Shown piece after piece: positions 56,418 to 64,000 of a stretch of DNA of 64,000 nt. A program made the position numbers and the translations under genes. This stretch comes from Pseudomonas synxantha BG33R (GTDB lineage Bacteria; Pseudomonadota; Gammaproteobacteria; Pseudomonadales; Pseudomonadaceae), in the NCBI RefSeq assembly GCF_000263715.2, contig NZ_CM001514.1:5828498-5892497 (forward strand). Direction: 5' to 3'. Position 1 is the first letter of the stretch. Each line of letters starts with the position of its first letter. The notes beneath the pieces were generated by a model. The model searched no databases. It was not told where the DNA came from and worked only from the letters and a program-made list of their open reading frames with translations.

Positions 56418-59400
56418 GGGACTTGCTCCAGTAGGCGATGCTTTCCAGCAGCACCGACTCTTGGTACGGCTTGCCGAGGTAGTCGTTGACGCCAATGGCC
56501 ATGGCGCGGTCGCGGTGTTTCTGGCCGGTGCGCGAGGTGATCATGATGATCGGCAGGCGCATCAGGCGCGGGTCGTTGCGGATCTGGATGGCCACTTCAA
56601 AGCCGTCCATGCGCGGCATTTCGATGTCGAGCAGCATCAGGTCCGGGGTGTGTTCTTCAAGTACGGCGAGGGCGTCGATGCCGTCCTTGGCGGTGAGCAC
56701 GTTCATGCCGTTGCGCTCCAGCAGGCGGCTGGTGACTTTACGCACAGTGACCGAGTCGTCCACCACCAGCACCAGCAGCGGGCGTTTTTTCAGCGGGTCG
56801 TTGAGGACCAGTGGCACATCCACTGCCTGGGCCGGCAAGGCCGGTTGGCGGGCGCGGATATGCGCCAACAGGTCGATGATCAACACCACGCGGCCATCGC
56901 CGAGAATGGTCGCCCCGGACAAGCCCTGCACCCCGGCAAACTGCGGGCCCAGCCCCTTGACCACGATCTCCCGAGTTCCGGCCATGGCGTCCACATGCAC
57001 CGCCACGCGCCGTTCATTGCAGTGCACCAGCAGCACCGGCACCGGCTGATACTGGCCCAGCAGTTTCGGGCGGCTGACGGTGTGCAGCAGGTCGCCCAGG
57101 TAGAACAACTCGTAGCGCTGGCCGGCATATTCATAGTGCGGCGGGTCTTGCTGGTAGTGCCCCGCCAGCTCATGGGGCAGCACGCGCACCAAACCTTCGA
57201 TGGTGTTGAGGGGAATCGCGTATTGGTCGTCTGCGCATTGCACCATCAGCGCCCGATTGACCGACACCGTAAACGGCAAGCGAATGCGAAAATGCACGCC
57301 CGCCCCCGGCGTCGAATCGATCACCATCGAACCGCCGAGTTGGCGCACTTCTTCGTGTACCACGTCCATACCCACGCCGCGCCCGGAGATCTGGGTGATT
57401 TTTTCTGCCGTGGAAAAGCCCGGCTGCAGGATGAACTGCAGCACGTCGCGGTCGCTGATGGTTTGATCCGGGCCGAGCAGGCCGCGCTTGATCGCCTTGC
57501 GTCGCACCGCTTCAAGGGGCACGCCGGCGCCGTCGTCACGCATGTCAAAGACGATGTCGCCGCCTTCGTGGGTCAGGTCCAGGGTAATGCGCCCCTTTTC
57601 CGGCTTGCCCGCCTGCAACCGCACCTCGCGCGATTCCAGGCCGTGGTCGACGGCATTGCGCAGCATATGTTCCAGTGGCGCCGCCATGCGTTCGAGCACG
57701 TTGCGGTCCATCTCGCCTTCGGCATTGCCGACGATGAACTCCACGTCCTTGCCCAGCTCTTGCGCCACTTGGCGCACGATGCGCTTGAGGCGTGGCAGCA
57801 TCCGCTCGAAAGGCACCATGCGCGTGCGCATCAGGCCCTCCTGCAATTCGGTGTTGATGCGCGCCTGTTGCTGGAGCAAATCGTGGGCATCCTGATGGCG
57901 CTGCTCCAGGGTGTCCTTGAGGTCGAGCAGGTCGGAGGCCGATTCGGACAGCGCGCGGGACAGCTGCTGCAACTGCGAATGGCGATCCATTTCCAGTGGG
58001 TCAAACTCTTCGTAGCCCAGGCGTTCGGCCTCGGCCTGCTGACGACTGAGCAGGCGCCCCTGGGTTTCGCTGTCGAGCCGGCGCAATTGATCGCGCATCC
58101 GCTCGATGGTGGTTTGCACTTCATTCAATGCAATGCGCGCATCGTTGACTTGCTGCTCAATACGGCCACGGAAAATCGAGGTTTCACCGGCGAGGTTAAC
58201 CAGGTCGTCGAGCAGTTCGGCGGAGATTTTCACCATGTCGGCAGCGGGGTCGACCACGGCTTCAGCCTTGCCCGCAGGCAACGCCACGGGCACCACCGGC
58301 TCTACACTGGGGTGCACCAGGCTTTTGATGCGCTCGATAAGTTTGTCCACCGCCCCCACCGGCAGCCCATCCGCTACGGCGTCGACCATCTGCGCCAAAC
58401 GATCATGGCAACCTTGCAGCAGCGCAAACAGCTCTGGGGTCGGCGCCAGCAACCCGGCGGATAGCCCCTCGTAGAGAAACTCCAGCTCATGGGCCAAATC
58501 GCCAATCGGCCCGATCTCCACCATGCGCGCCCCGCCCTTGAGGGTGTGCAGGTCACGCAGCAGGGTTTCGACTTCCTGGCGGTTGCCCGGCTCGGCCTGC
58601 CAGCGCAGCAACGCGCTGCCTGAACTGTCGAGAATATCGGCGGCCTCTTCGAGGAAGATATCCAGCAATTCAGGGTCTGCACCCGAGGCCGGCGCCGCCG
58701 CAGCCGGAGTCGCCGGCGCGCTGTTCTGGCGCAGCTCACGCAGTTTGGCGATCAGCTCGGCAGCGTCGCTCAAAGGCTGCTGCTGTTGCAGTTCTTCCAG
58801 TTGCAAGGCCAACCGTTCGTGGCTGGCCATCAGCACCTGGGACAGCTCGGGGGTGTAACTGTAGCGGCGGTCCACCAGGCCCTCGTACAGGCACTCCAGC
58901 TCATGGGCCAAGTCGCCCACCGGGTCGATTTCGGCCATGCGCGCACCGCCCTTGAGGGTGTGCAGGTCCCGTTGCAGTGAGGACAACGGCGCGGCGCTTT
59001 CGGGCTCCAGCAACCAGCGCTTGAGGGACTGCCCGGCACTGTCGAGGATATCGACGGCCTCCTCAAGAAAGATGTCGACAATCTCATCATCCATGGCTGT
59101 TTGCTGATCCAACTGCGCAGTGGCAGCGCCCAGTTCCGAAATGCTCAGGGCGCGGCTGCCGTCGCTTTTGATCAGGCCGGTGGCGGACGGGTCCAGCGCG
59201 TCATCCAGCAACGCGTGCAAGGCTTGTACCCGCGCAGGCGCCGGGCTGATTTCCTGGCCGGCAGCCAGTTGGTCGAGCATGTTGATCAGCGCCTCATGAG
59301 CCTGTTCCGCCTCATGGAAAAACCGCTCGCTGACCGCCAGGCTGCTTTCTTCCACAGCGCCATACAGGTCGAGCAAGGCCTCGCACAACGCGTCGATGGC

Positions 59401-62229
59401 GTGCAGGTCAGCGATGTGTGCGCCCTCCCCCAAGGTGGTCAGCTCATCCAGCAAGGCGGTCAGTTCCTGGCGTTCGCCGGGATGTTGCTGCCAGCGGCGC
59501 AACAGGTTGTCGGCGTCGAGCAGAATGTCCATGCCCTGGGCCAGGAAGTTGGTGATCAGATGCCGATCGCGCTTGATCGGCAGGCCGCTGCCAGGGGCTT
59601 CGAGCAACGCGGCAAGCTGCTGGTCCAACAGGCTTTGGGTGCGTCTGATCAGATCCGCCGCGCCCTGGATGGGTGCCAGGGGATCGCTGTCCAGGTCGCG
59701 CAGTCCACCCTGGAACAGCCCTTGGGCCTCCAGCAGCAACTCCACTTCGTCCAGGTCCAGGGGTAAGCGATGGGCCTTGTATTCGCGGGTCAGGTGGTCG
59801 AGGGGGCGCGCCAGTTCGGCGATGGGCAACACCCCGGCCATGTAGGCACTGCCCTTGAGCGTATGCAGGGCGCGTTGCAGTTCATCACTGACCTGCAACG
59901 GCACCTGTTCGGCGGCGTGGTGCAGGAAGTGGTTGAGGCTGTCCAGATGGCTCTGGGCTTCGTTGCGGAAGATCTCCATCAGCATCGGGTCATGGGGCTC
60001 GCCAGCGGTTGTTGCCGCGCCACTGGCCAAGGCATGGGCGCGGGCGGCCAGGGCGTCGACTTCGTCGCGCTGGCGTTGGTCGTCGATGGCAAAATCGGCG
60101 ATCAATTCCGGCAGCACGGCCACGGCCTCATCCAGCACCTGCTGCACCTCGGCGCCAAGGGCGACGCTGCGTTCCAACACACGGTTGAGCAGGTTTTCCA
60201 CGGCCCAGGCCAGTTCGGCCAGCACCAGGGCACGGACCATGCGACCGCTGCCCTTCAACGTATGGAAGGCACGGCGCATTTCGCCCTGGGCGGTTTTGTC
60301 CGTACTGTTGGGCAGGTTGCGGTGCAGCACGTCGAGGACTTCGTCGGTTTCTTCGAGGAAGACTTCGCGCAGCTCATCGTCAATCGGCTCTTCACCCGCC
60401 GGCGGTGGCAACAGGCTGCCGGGGCGTTGCAGAGCCGGAGGATTAAGGCCTGACGTGGGGCTTGCCAGTGCGTCAAATTGGGATTGGCTCGGTGCCTGTT
60501 CGGTCGACAGTGCGCCATCGGGCGCGACCAATGCCTGGCGCCAGGGTTTTTCGGCCGGCAGATAACCCAGCGCCGCCAGGCTTTGGGTGGCCCGCTCCAG
60601 AACACGCTCGCCAGCGGCGTCAGGGTCCTGGAGCATGCGTTCCAGGTAATACTCCAGGCTGCTGATCACATCGGCGAACTGCTCCAGTTGCACCGGCGAA
60701 GGCGCGACGTCGCTGATCATCAACTGCTCGTCGACATAATCGGTGCAGCCGCGCATCAGGCTCGCCGCACGCGGCAACGGGATCATCGCCAGCGCGCCAC
60801 GCACCTGGCTCAGCAATTGCGGCAAGGACTCCAGGCGCTGGCGGTCCCAATGGGCTTCGATGCAGTCGATCACCAGTTCCTTGGCTTGTTTGAGGCACTG
60901 GCAGGATTCAGCAATCACCAACTGATGGATCTGGGTCAGGTCGGTGGTGGGCAGCCGGCTTTCTTCGCGGCTTTGCGGCTCCACCGTGCCGATCATGCCC
61001 GCCAGCGTGGCTTCGACGTAGAGCAACGCGCCTGCCACGTCCATCAGCACCGCGTCATTGGGTTCGCGTTGCCCCTGGGCCAGGCTCAGCACGACAGCCA
61101 ACTGGTCGATGATCACTTTGCGCGGCTGGCCAAAACCCAGTACGGCGAGGGTGTCGGCGATCTGCCGCAGGGGCGCCAGCAGCGCGTCGAGTTCGTCGAT
61201 GTGCTGACGGTCGCTGCGTACGAACAGATCGAGGCGCTCCTTGACCCGCACCAGCTCCTCACACAAGGCACCGAGCACCGACCCCATGGCATTGCGGTCC
61301 GGCCCGGCCATTCGCGCACGCTCGGCGTCGACCACGGCGCTGTCGGGCAAAGCTTCATCCAGGCCGTAGCGCTCTTTAAGGCTTTGCATGCGCGGCGTCG
61401 GTCGGGTGACTTTGGCCACGTAAAACAACAGGCTTTTGAGCAGTTCATCCGGCGCAGGCTGATTGATGCCGCCAATGCCCTGGGCCAGCAGGCGCTTGAG
61501 TTGCTTGCCGCTGGCCTTGAGCAGGCTGCGCAGCGCCGGGCTGTTGGCGACCACGCCGGTCAACATGCCCTCGACCAGTGCCGAGGCCACCTGCCACAGC
61601 GGTAACAACGGCGCGCCCTGGCACAACGCCTCAAGGCGTGCGAACACCCGTGCCATGTCTTCCAGGTTGCTCGGGCCATGGTCTTCACGCAGCAACCCGG
61701 CGAGGGCTTGTTGCAGCAGGGGGTGCCATTGGCGCAACTGCTCATGCAACTGCGGCGTTGCACGTTGGGCCAGTGTTTCATCAGGCAGCGGCGCGATCGA
61801 CAGCAGTTGCGGGCTGAACAGGCTGGTTTCAGACAACAGGCTTTCACCCCGCGCAGTGCGCAGGTCGTTGAGCAGCGGCAGTACCACCAGCGGCAGGTCG
61901 CGGCGGGCGCTGTGTACGCGGTCCAGGTACAGCGGCAACTGGCCGAGGGCTTGTTGCAGCAGGCGGATGCTTTCTTCGCGCTGGCTGACGCGATCGGTCT
62001 GGAGCGCCAGGGCCAGTTCCTCGATCTCTTCGGCCAACAGCGCCGCGCCGTAGAACTCGACCATTTGCAGCGCACCATGCACCTGGTGGATCCCGGCCAG
62101 GCAATTGTCGAGGGTGTCGCCGTCGCCGGTTTCAACGTAAGCGTCCAGCGCCGAACGGGCCTGTTTCAGGGTTTCGGCAATGTCGCCCTTGACCCATTCG
62201 AGGGCCACGTAGTCGTGCCGATCAACCAT
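56410..62229 (-). CDS. chpA: ChpA/PilL hybrid histidine kinase
   Basis: The 1939-residue CheA-type kinase has several histidine phosphotransfer domains. Four HTLKG motifs are intact (about residues 655, 788, 1089 and 1227), and the N-terminal domain has a degenerate HQVHG. The kinase follows (NAVDHGLESRE about 1518, DDGAGVPLEAV, GRGVGMDVVHEEV about 1616), then a CheW-like domain and a C-terminal receiver (Asp about 1866 in LMLLDIEMPRMDGFE). It is shorter than the P. aeruginosa protein of about 2470 residues. It controls type IV pilus motility and cAMP signalling in the Chp system. It follows pilJ. Confidence 0.93.
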   Translation of the reverse strand: MVDRHDYVALEWVKGDIAETLKQARSALDAYVETGDGDTLDNCLAGIHQVHGALQMVEFYGAALLAEEIEELALALQTDRVSQREESIRLLQQALGQLPLYLDRVHSARRDLPLVVLPLLNDLRTARGESLLSETSLFSPQLLSIAPLPDETLAQRATPQLHEQLRQWHPLLQQALAGLLREDHGPSNLEDMARVFARLEALCQGAPLLPLWQVASALVEGMLTGVVANSPALRSLLKASGKQLKRLLAQGIGGINQPAPDELLKSLLFYVAKVTRPTPRMQSLKERYGLDEALPDSAVVDAERARMAGPDRNAMGSVLGALCEELVRVKERLDLFVRSDRQHIDELDALLAPLRQIADTLAVLGFGQPRKVIIDQLAVVLSLAQGQREPNDAVLMDVAGALLYVEATLAGMIGTVEPQSREESRLPTTDLTQIHQLVIAESCQCLKQAKELVIDCIEAHWDRQRLESLPQLLSQVRGALAMIPLPRAASLMRGCTDYVDEQLMISDVAPSPVQLEQFADVISSLEYYLERMLQDPDAAGERVLERATQSLAALGYLPAEKPWRQALVAPDGALSTEQAPSQSQFDALASPTSGLNPPALQRPGSLLPPPAGEEPIDDELREVFLEETDEVLDVLHRNLPNSTDKTAQGEMRRAFHTLKGSGRMVRALVLAELAWAVENLLNRVLERSVALGAEVQQVLDEAVAVLPELIADFAIDDQRQRDEVDALAARAHALASGAATTAGEPHDPMLMEIFRNEAQSHLDSLNHFLHHAAEQVPLQVSDELQRALHTLKGSAYMAGVLPIAELARPLDHLTREYKAHRLPLDLDEVELLLEAQGLFQGGLRDLDSDPLAPIQGAADLIRRTQSLLDQQLAALLEAPGSGLPIKRDRHLITNFLAQGMDILLDADNLLRRWQQHPGERQELTALLDELTTLGEGAHIADLHAIDALCEALLDLYGAVEESSLAVSERFFHEAEQAHEALINMLDQLAAGQEISPAPARVQALHALLDDALDPSATGLIKSDGSRALSISELGAATAQLDQQTAMDDEIVDIFLEEAVDILDSAGQSLKRWLLEPESAAPLSSLQRDLHTLKGGARMAEIDPVGDLAHELECLYEGLVDRRYSYTPELSQVLMASHERLALQLEELQQQQPLSDAAELIAKLRELRQNSAPATPAAAAPASGADPELLDIFLEEAADILDSSGSALLRWQAEPGNRQEVETLLRDLHTLKGGARMVEIGPIGDLAHELEFLYEGLSAGLLAPTPELFALLQGCHDRLAQMVDAVADGLPVGAVDKLIERIKSLVHPSVEPVVPVALPAGKAEAVVDPAADMVKISAELLDDLVNLAGETSIFRGRIEQQVNDARIALNEVQTTIERMRDQLRRLDSETQGRLLSRQQAEAERLGYEEFDPLEMDRHSQLQQLSRALSESASDLLDLKDTLEQRHQDAHDLLQQQARINTELQEGLMRTRMVPFERMLPRLKRIVRQVAQELGKDVEFIVGNAEGEMDRNVLERMAAPLEHMLRNAVDHGLESREVRLQAGKPEKGRITLDLTHEGGDIVFDMRDDGAGVPLEAVRRKAIKRGLLGPDQTISDRDVLQFILQPGFSTAEKITQISGRGVGMDVVHEEVRQLGGSMVIDSTPGAGVHFRIRLPFTVSVNRALMVQCADDQYAIPLNTIEGLVRVLPHELAGHYQQDPPHYEYAGQRYELFYLGDLLHTVSRPKLLGQYQPVPVLLVHCNERRVAVHVDAMAGTREIVVKGLGPQFAGVQGLSGATILGDGRVVLIIDLLAHIRARQPALPAQAVDVPLVLNDPLKKRPLLVLVVDDSVTVRKVTSRLLERNGMNVLTAKDGIDALAVLEEHTPDLMLLDIEMPRMDGFEVAIQIRNDPRLMRLPIIMITSRTGQKHRDRAMAIGVNDYLGKPYQESVLLESIAYWSKSHA

Positions 62230-62286
62230 AACTGCTCCGCTTTGAATTCGTGGGTTGCTGGTATCTCACAAACAATGGAGATCCAA

Positions 62287-62374
62287 TGTGGGAGCTGGCT
62301 TGCCTGCGATAGCGGTGGGTCAGCAATACATCTGTATTTGACAGACCGCTATCGCAGGCAAGCCAGCTCCCACA
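62287..62374. repeat. REPIN, right copy flanking chpC-chpA
   Basis: This 88-bp sequence is the reverse complement of 55851-55938; I see no difference. It lies between pilJ and chpA, within the transcript. Confidence 0.9.
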
Positions 62375-62404
62375 ATTGGACTGTGGCGTTCTTCAGGTCG
62401 TATT

Positions 62405-64000
62405 TCAATCGTCCACCTGCTTGGGTGGCGGCAAAGTGAAACCCGACACCGACCTGCGCAACTGACTGGCCATCTTCGCCAGGTTACCAATGCTCTCGGC
62501 GGTCGCGGTCGACCCCGACGACGTCTGCGTGGTGATCTGCTGGATCACATTCATGGTCAGGGAAATCTGCCCAGCCGAAGACGTCTGCTGCTGCGCCGCA
62601 TTGGAAATGCTCTGGATCAGCGCCGCCAGGGTTTTCGACACGCCTTCGATCTCTTCCAGCGCGACCCCGGCATCCTGGGCCAGGCGTGCGCCGCGCACCA
62701 CCTCGGTGGTGGTCTGCTCCATGGAGATCACTGCTTCGTTGGTGTCGGCCTGGATCGCCCGCACCAGAGTTTCGATCTGCCGGGTGGCCGCCGACGAGCG
62801 CTCGGCCAGGCGTTGCACCTCATCGGCCACCACCGCAAAACCGCGCCCGGCATCGCCTGCCATGCTGGCCTGGATCGCGGCGTTGAGGGCGAGGATATTG
62901 GTCTGGTCGGCAATGTCGTCGATCAGGCTGACGATGTCGCCAATTTCCTGGGACGACTCGCCCAGGCGCTTGATGCGCTTGGCGGTGTCCTGGATCTGTT
63001 CGCGAATGTTGTCCATGCCATGGATGGTGTTGTGCACCACCTCGTTGCCTTTGTTGGCGATCTCAACCGAGCGCTCTGCCACCGCTGAGGACTCGGCGGC
63101 GTTGGCCGATACCTGGTCGATGGACTGCGCCATCTGGTTGATCGCGGTAGACGCTTCGGCAATCTGCTGCGCTTGATGTTCCGACGCCTGGGCCAGGTGC
63201 ATGGCGGTGGCCTGAGTGTCCTGCACCGCGCCGGCGACTTGCCCGGCCGTCAGGTTGATGGTGGCGACCAGGTCACGCAATTGATCCACGGAATAGTTGA
63301 TCGAATCGGCGATGGTGCCGGTGAAGTCTTCGGTGACCGAGGCGGTGACGGTGAGGTCGCCGTCGGCCAGGTCTTCGATTTCATCCAGCAGGCGCATGAT
63401 CGCGTTCTGATTACGCTCGTTCTTCTCGGCGGTTTCACGCAGTTGGCGGTTGGTTTCGCGCACCATCACCAGGCCGATCAGGATGATCGAGGCCAGCGCC
63501 AACAGGCCCAGCAGATAGCCGCCGATGGTGTCGAAACTGCGCCCGCCGGCGAGGTTTTCAAAACCGGTGGCCAGGTGCGAGGCTTCATCGAGCAGGGTTT
63601 GCGACAGGTTGAAGATATGGCTCGCCGAGGCCCGCACCTGGAACAACTGCGGCGAGGTTTCGAGGATCTCATCCACGGAGCCTGAGACAAACTCGAACAG
63701 CTCGGCAATCTCCGCCAACCGCGTACGGGCGTCAGGGTCTTCGACCTGGGTGATACGCAGCCCGGGGTTGCCGTTGAGCATACCGTTGAGCACTACGCCA
63801 AAACGGTTGGCGTCGCGACCGAAGGCATCGGCGGCCTGCACGGCGGTTTCATCGCCCGCAAGCACGGTGTTGACCGCCCCCAGGATCCGTTCGGCCAGCA
63901 GCGACTGGCGCTGGGCCAACGCCACCTGGCTGGCCGGGGCGCCGCGTTGCAGCAGGATATCGACGACCTTTTCCGACTCCATCTGCAGTTGCGGCACGGT
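62405..64000 (-). CDS. pilJ: Type IV pilus chemoreceptor PilJ, N-terminus missing
   Basis: The frame is open to the window end, so the N-terminus, with the first membrane segment and part of the PilJ sensor domain, is outside. The visible 531 residues include the second half of the sensor region, a membrane segment ([20 protein letters not shown]), a HAMP region and the methyl-accepting signalling domain with the hairpin tip region [20 protein letters not shown] and [15 protein letters not shown]. It feeds signals to ChpA through adaptors. Confidence 0.95.
   Translation of the reverse strand, partial: TVPQLQMESEKVVDILLQRGAPASQVALAQRQSLLAERILGAVNTVLAGDETAVQAADAFGRDANRFGVVLNGMLNGNPGLRITQVEDPDARTRLAEIAELFEFVSGSVDEILETSPQLFQVRASASHIFNLSQTLLDEASHLATGFENLAGGRSFDTIGGYLLGLLALASIILIGLVMVRETNRQLRETAEKNERNQNAIMRLLDEIEDLADGDLTVTASVTEDFTGTIADSINYSVDQLRDLVATINLTAGQVAGAVQDTQATAMHLAQASEHQAQQIAEASTAINQMAQSIDQVSANAAESSAVAERSVEIANKGNEVVHNTIHGMDNIREQIQDTAKRIKRLGESSQEIGDIVSLIDDIADQTNILALNAAIQASMAGDAGRGFAVVADEVQRLAERSSAATRQIETLVRAIQADTNEAVISMEQTTTEVVRGARLAQDAGVALEEIEGVSKTLAALIQSISNAAQQQTSSAGQISLTMNVIQQITTQTSSGSTATAESIGNLAKMASQLRRSVSGFTLPPPKQVDD

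Overview
The window is chromosomal DNA of a fluorescent Pseudomonas (P. fluorescens group). The evidence is the conserved tkt-epd-pgk-fba, metK, ahcY and metF neighbourhood, the mdc/mad malonate operon, the Chp/Pil chemosensory operon, many REP/REPIN palindromes of the types common in this group, and GC-rich codon use throughout. No rRNA, tRNA, CRISPR array, prophage or transposase gene was found.

Layout. 1-8.3 kb: end of a YhiN-type flavoprotein gene, a YccS-type membrane protein, an orphan solute-binding protein, an ElaA acetyltransferase, a 464-bp MITE-like element inserted in a REP, a winged-helix protein, a YgjP-type metallopeptidase and a REC-PAS-GGDEF-EAL c-di-GMP protein. 8.4-13.4 kb: an accessory patch with a PL7 alginate lyase, a broken second copy of it, a set of small secreted proteins, a Pseudomonas-specific small protein with a structured RNA leader, and a duplicated fragment of the fba 3' end. 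13.4-19.6 kb: fba, two lipoproteins, pgk, epd and tkt, all on the minus strand. 19.8-34.3 kb: methionine-cycle genes (ArsR-methyltransferase, metK, SAH riboswitch plus ahcY, metF), interspersed with ligB, mltA, transporters and an ExoU-like patatin phospholipase. 34.4-47.2 kb: a putative glycosyltransferase, a second solute-binding protein, an RhlE-type helicase, YceI with cytochrome b561, bioA, rsmE, an amino-acid-binding protein with a DadA-like oxidase and a LysR regulator, a TrhA protein, and mdcR. 47.3-54.5 kb: mdcABCDEGH and madLM for malonate uptake and decarboxylation. 54.5-64 kb: nested REPINs, a DUF6124-type gene with the same RNA leader, an orphan HigA-like protein, then chpC, chpA and the 3' part of pilJ.

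The observation I rank highest is a structured 5' leader found before two different small genes (about 9567-9735 plus strand and 55104-55292 minus strand). In both, a 13-bp closing helix encloses two hairpins, and the loop of the second hairpin is perfectly complementary over 9 nt to the Shine-Dalgarno region of its own gene. The loop and Shine-Dalgarno sequences differ between the copies but change together, as expected for a real pseudoknot that masks the ribosome-binding site. A terminator-like hairpin precedes each leader. I do not know a named RNA class for it; a covariance search would decide whether it is new.

Other notable points: 88-bp REPIN copies in opposite orientation flank chpC-chpA and read as identical; a REPIN is nested inside another; a foreign-looking fba tail lies 2 kb from the real one; an 11-bp inverted repeat overlaps the start region of the exoU-like gene; and a 24-bp palindrome lies upstream of the ArsR-methyltransferase/metK genes.
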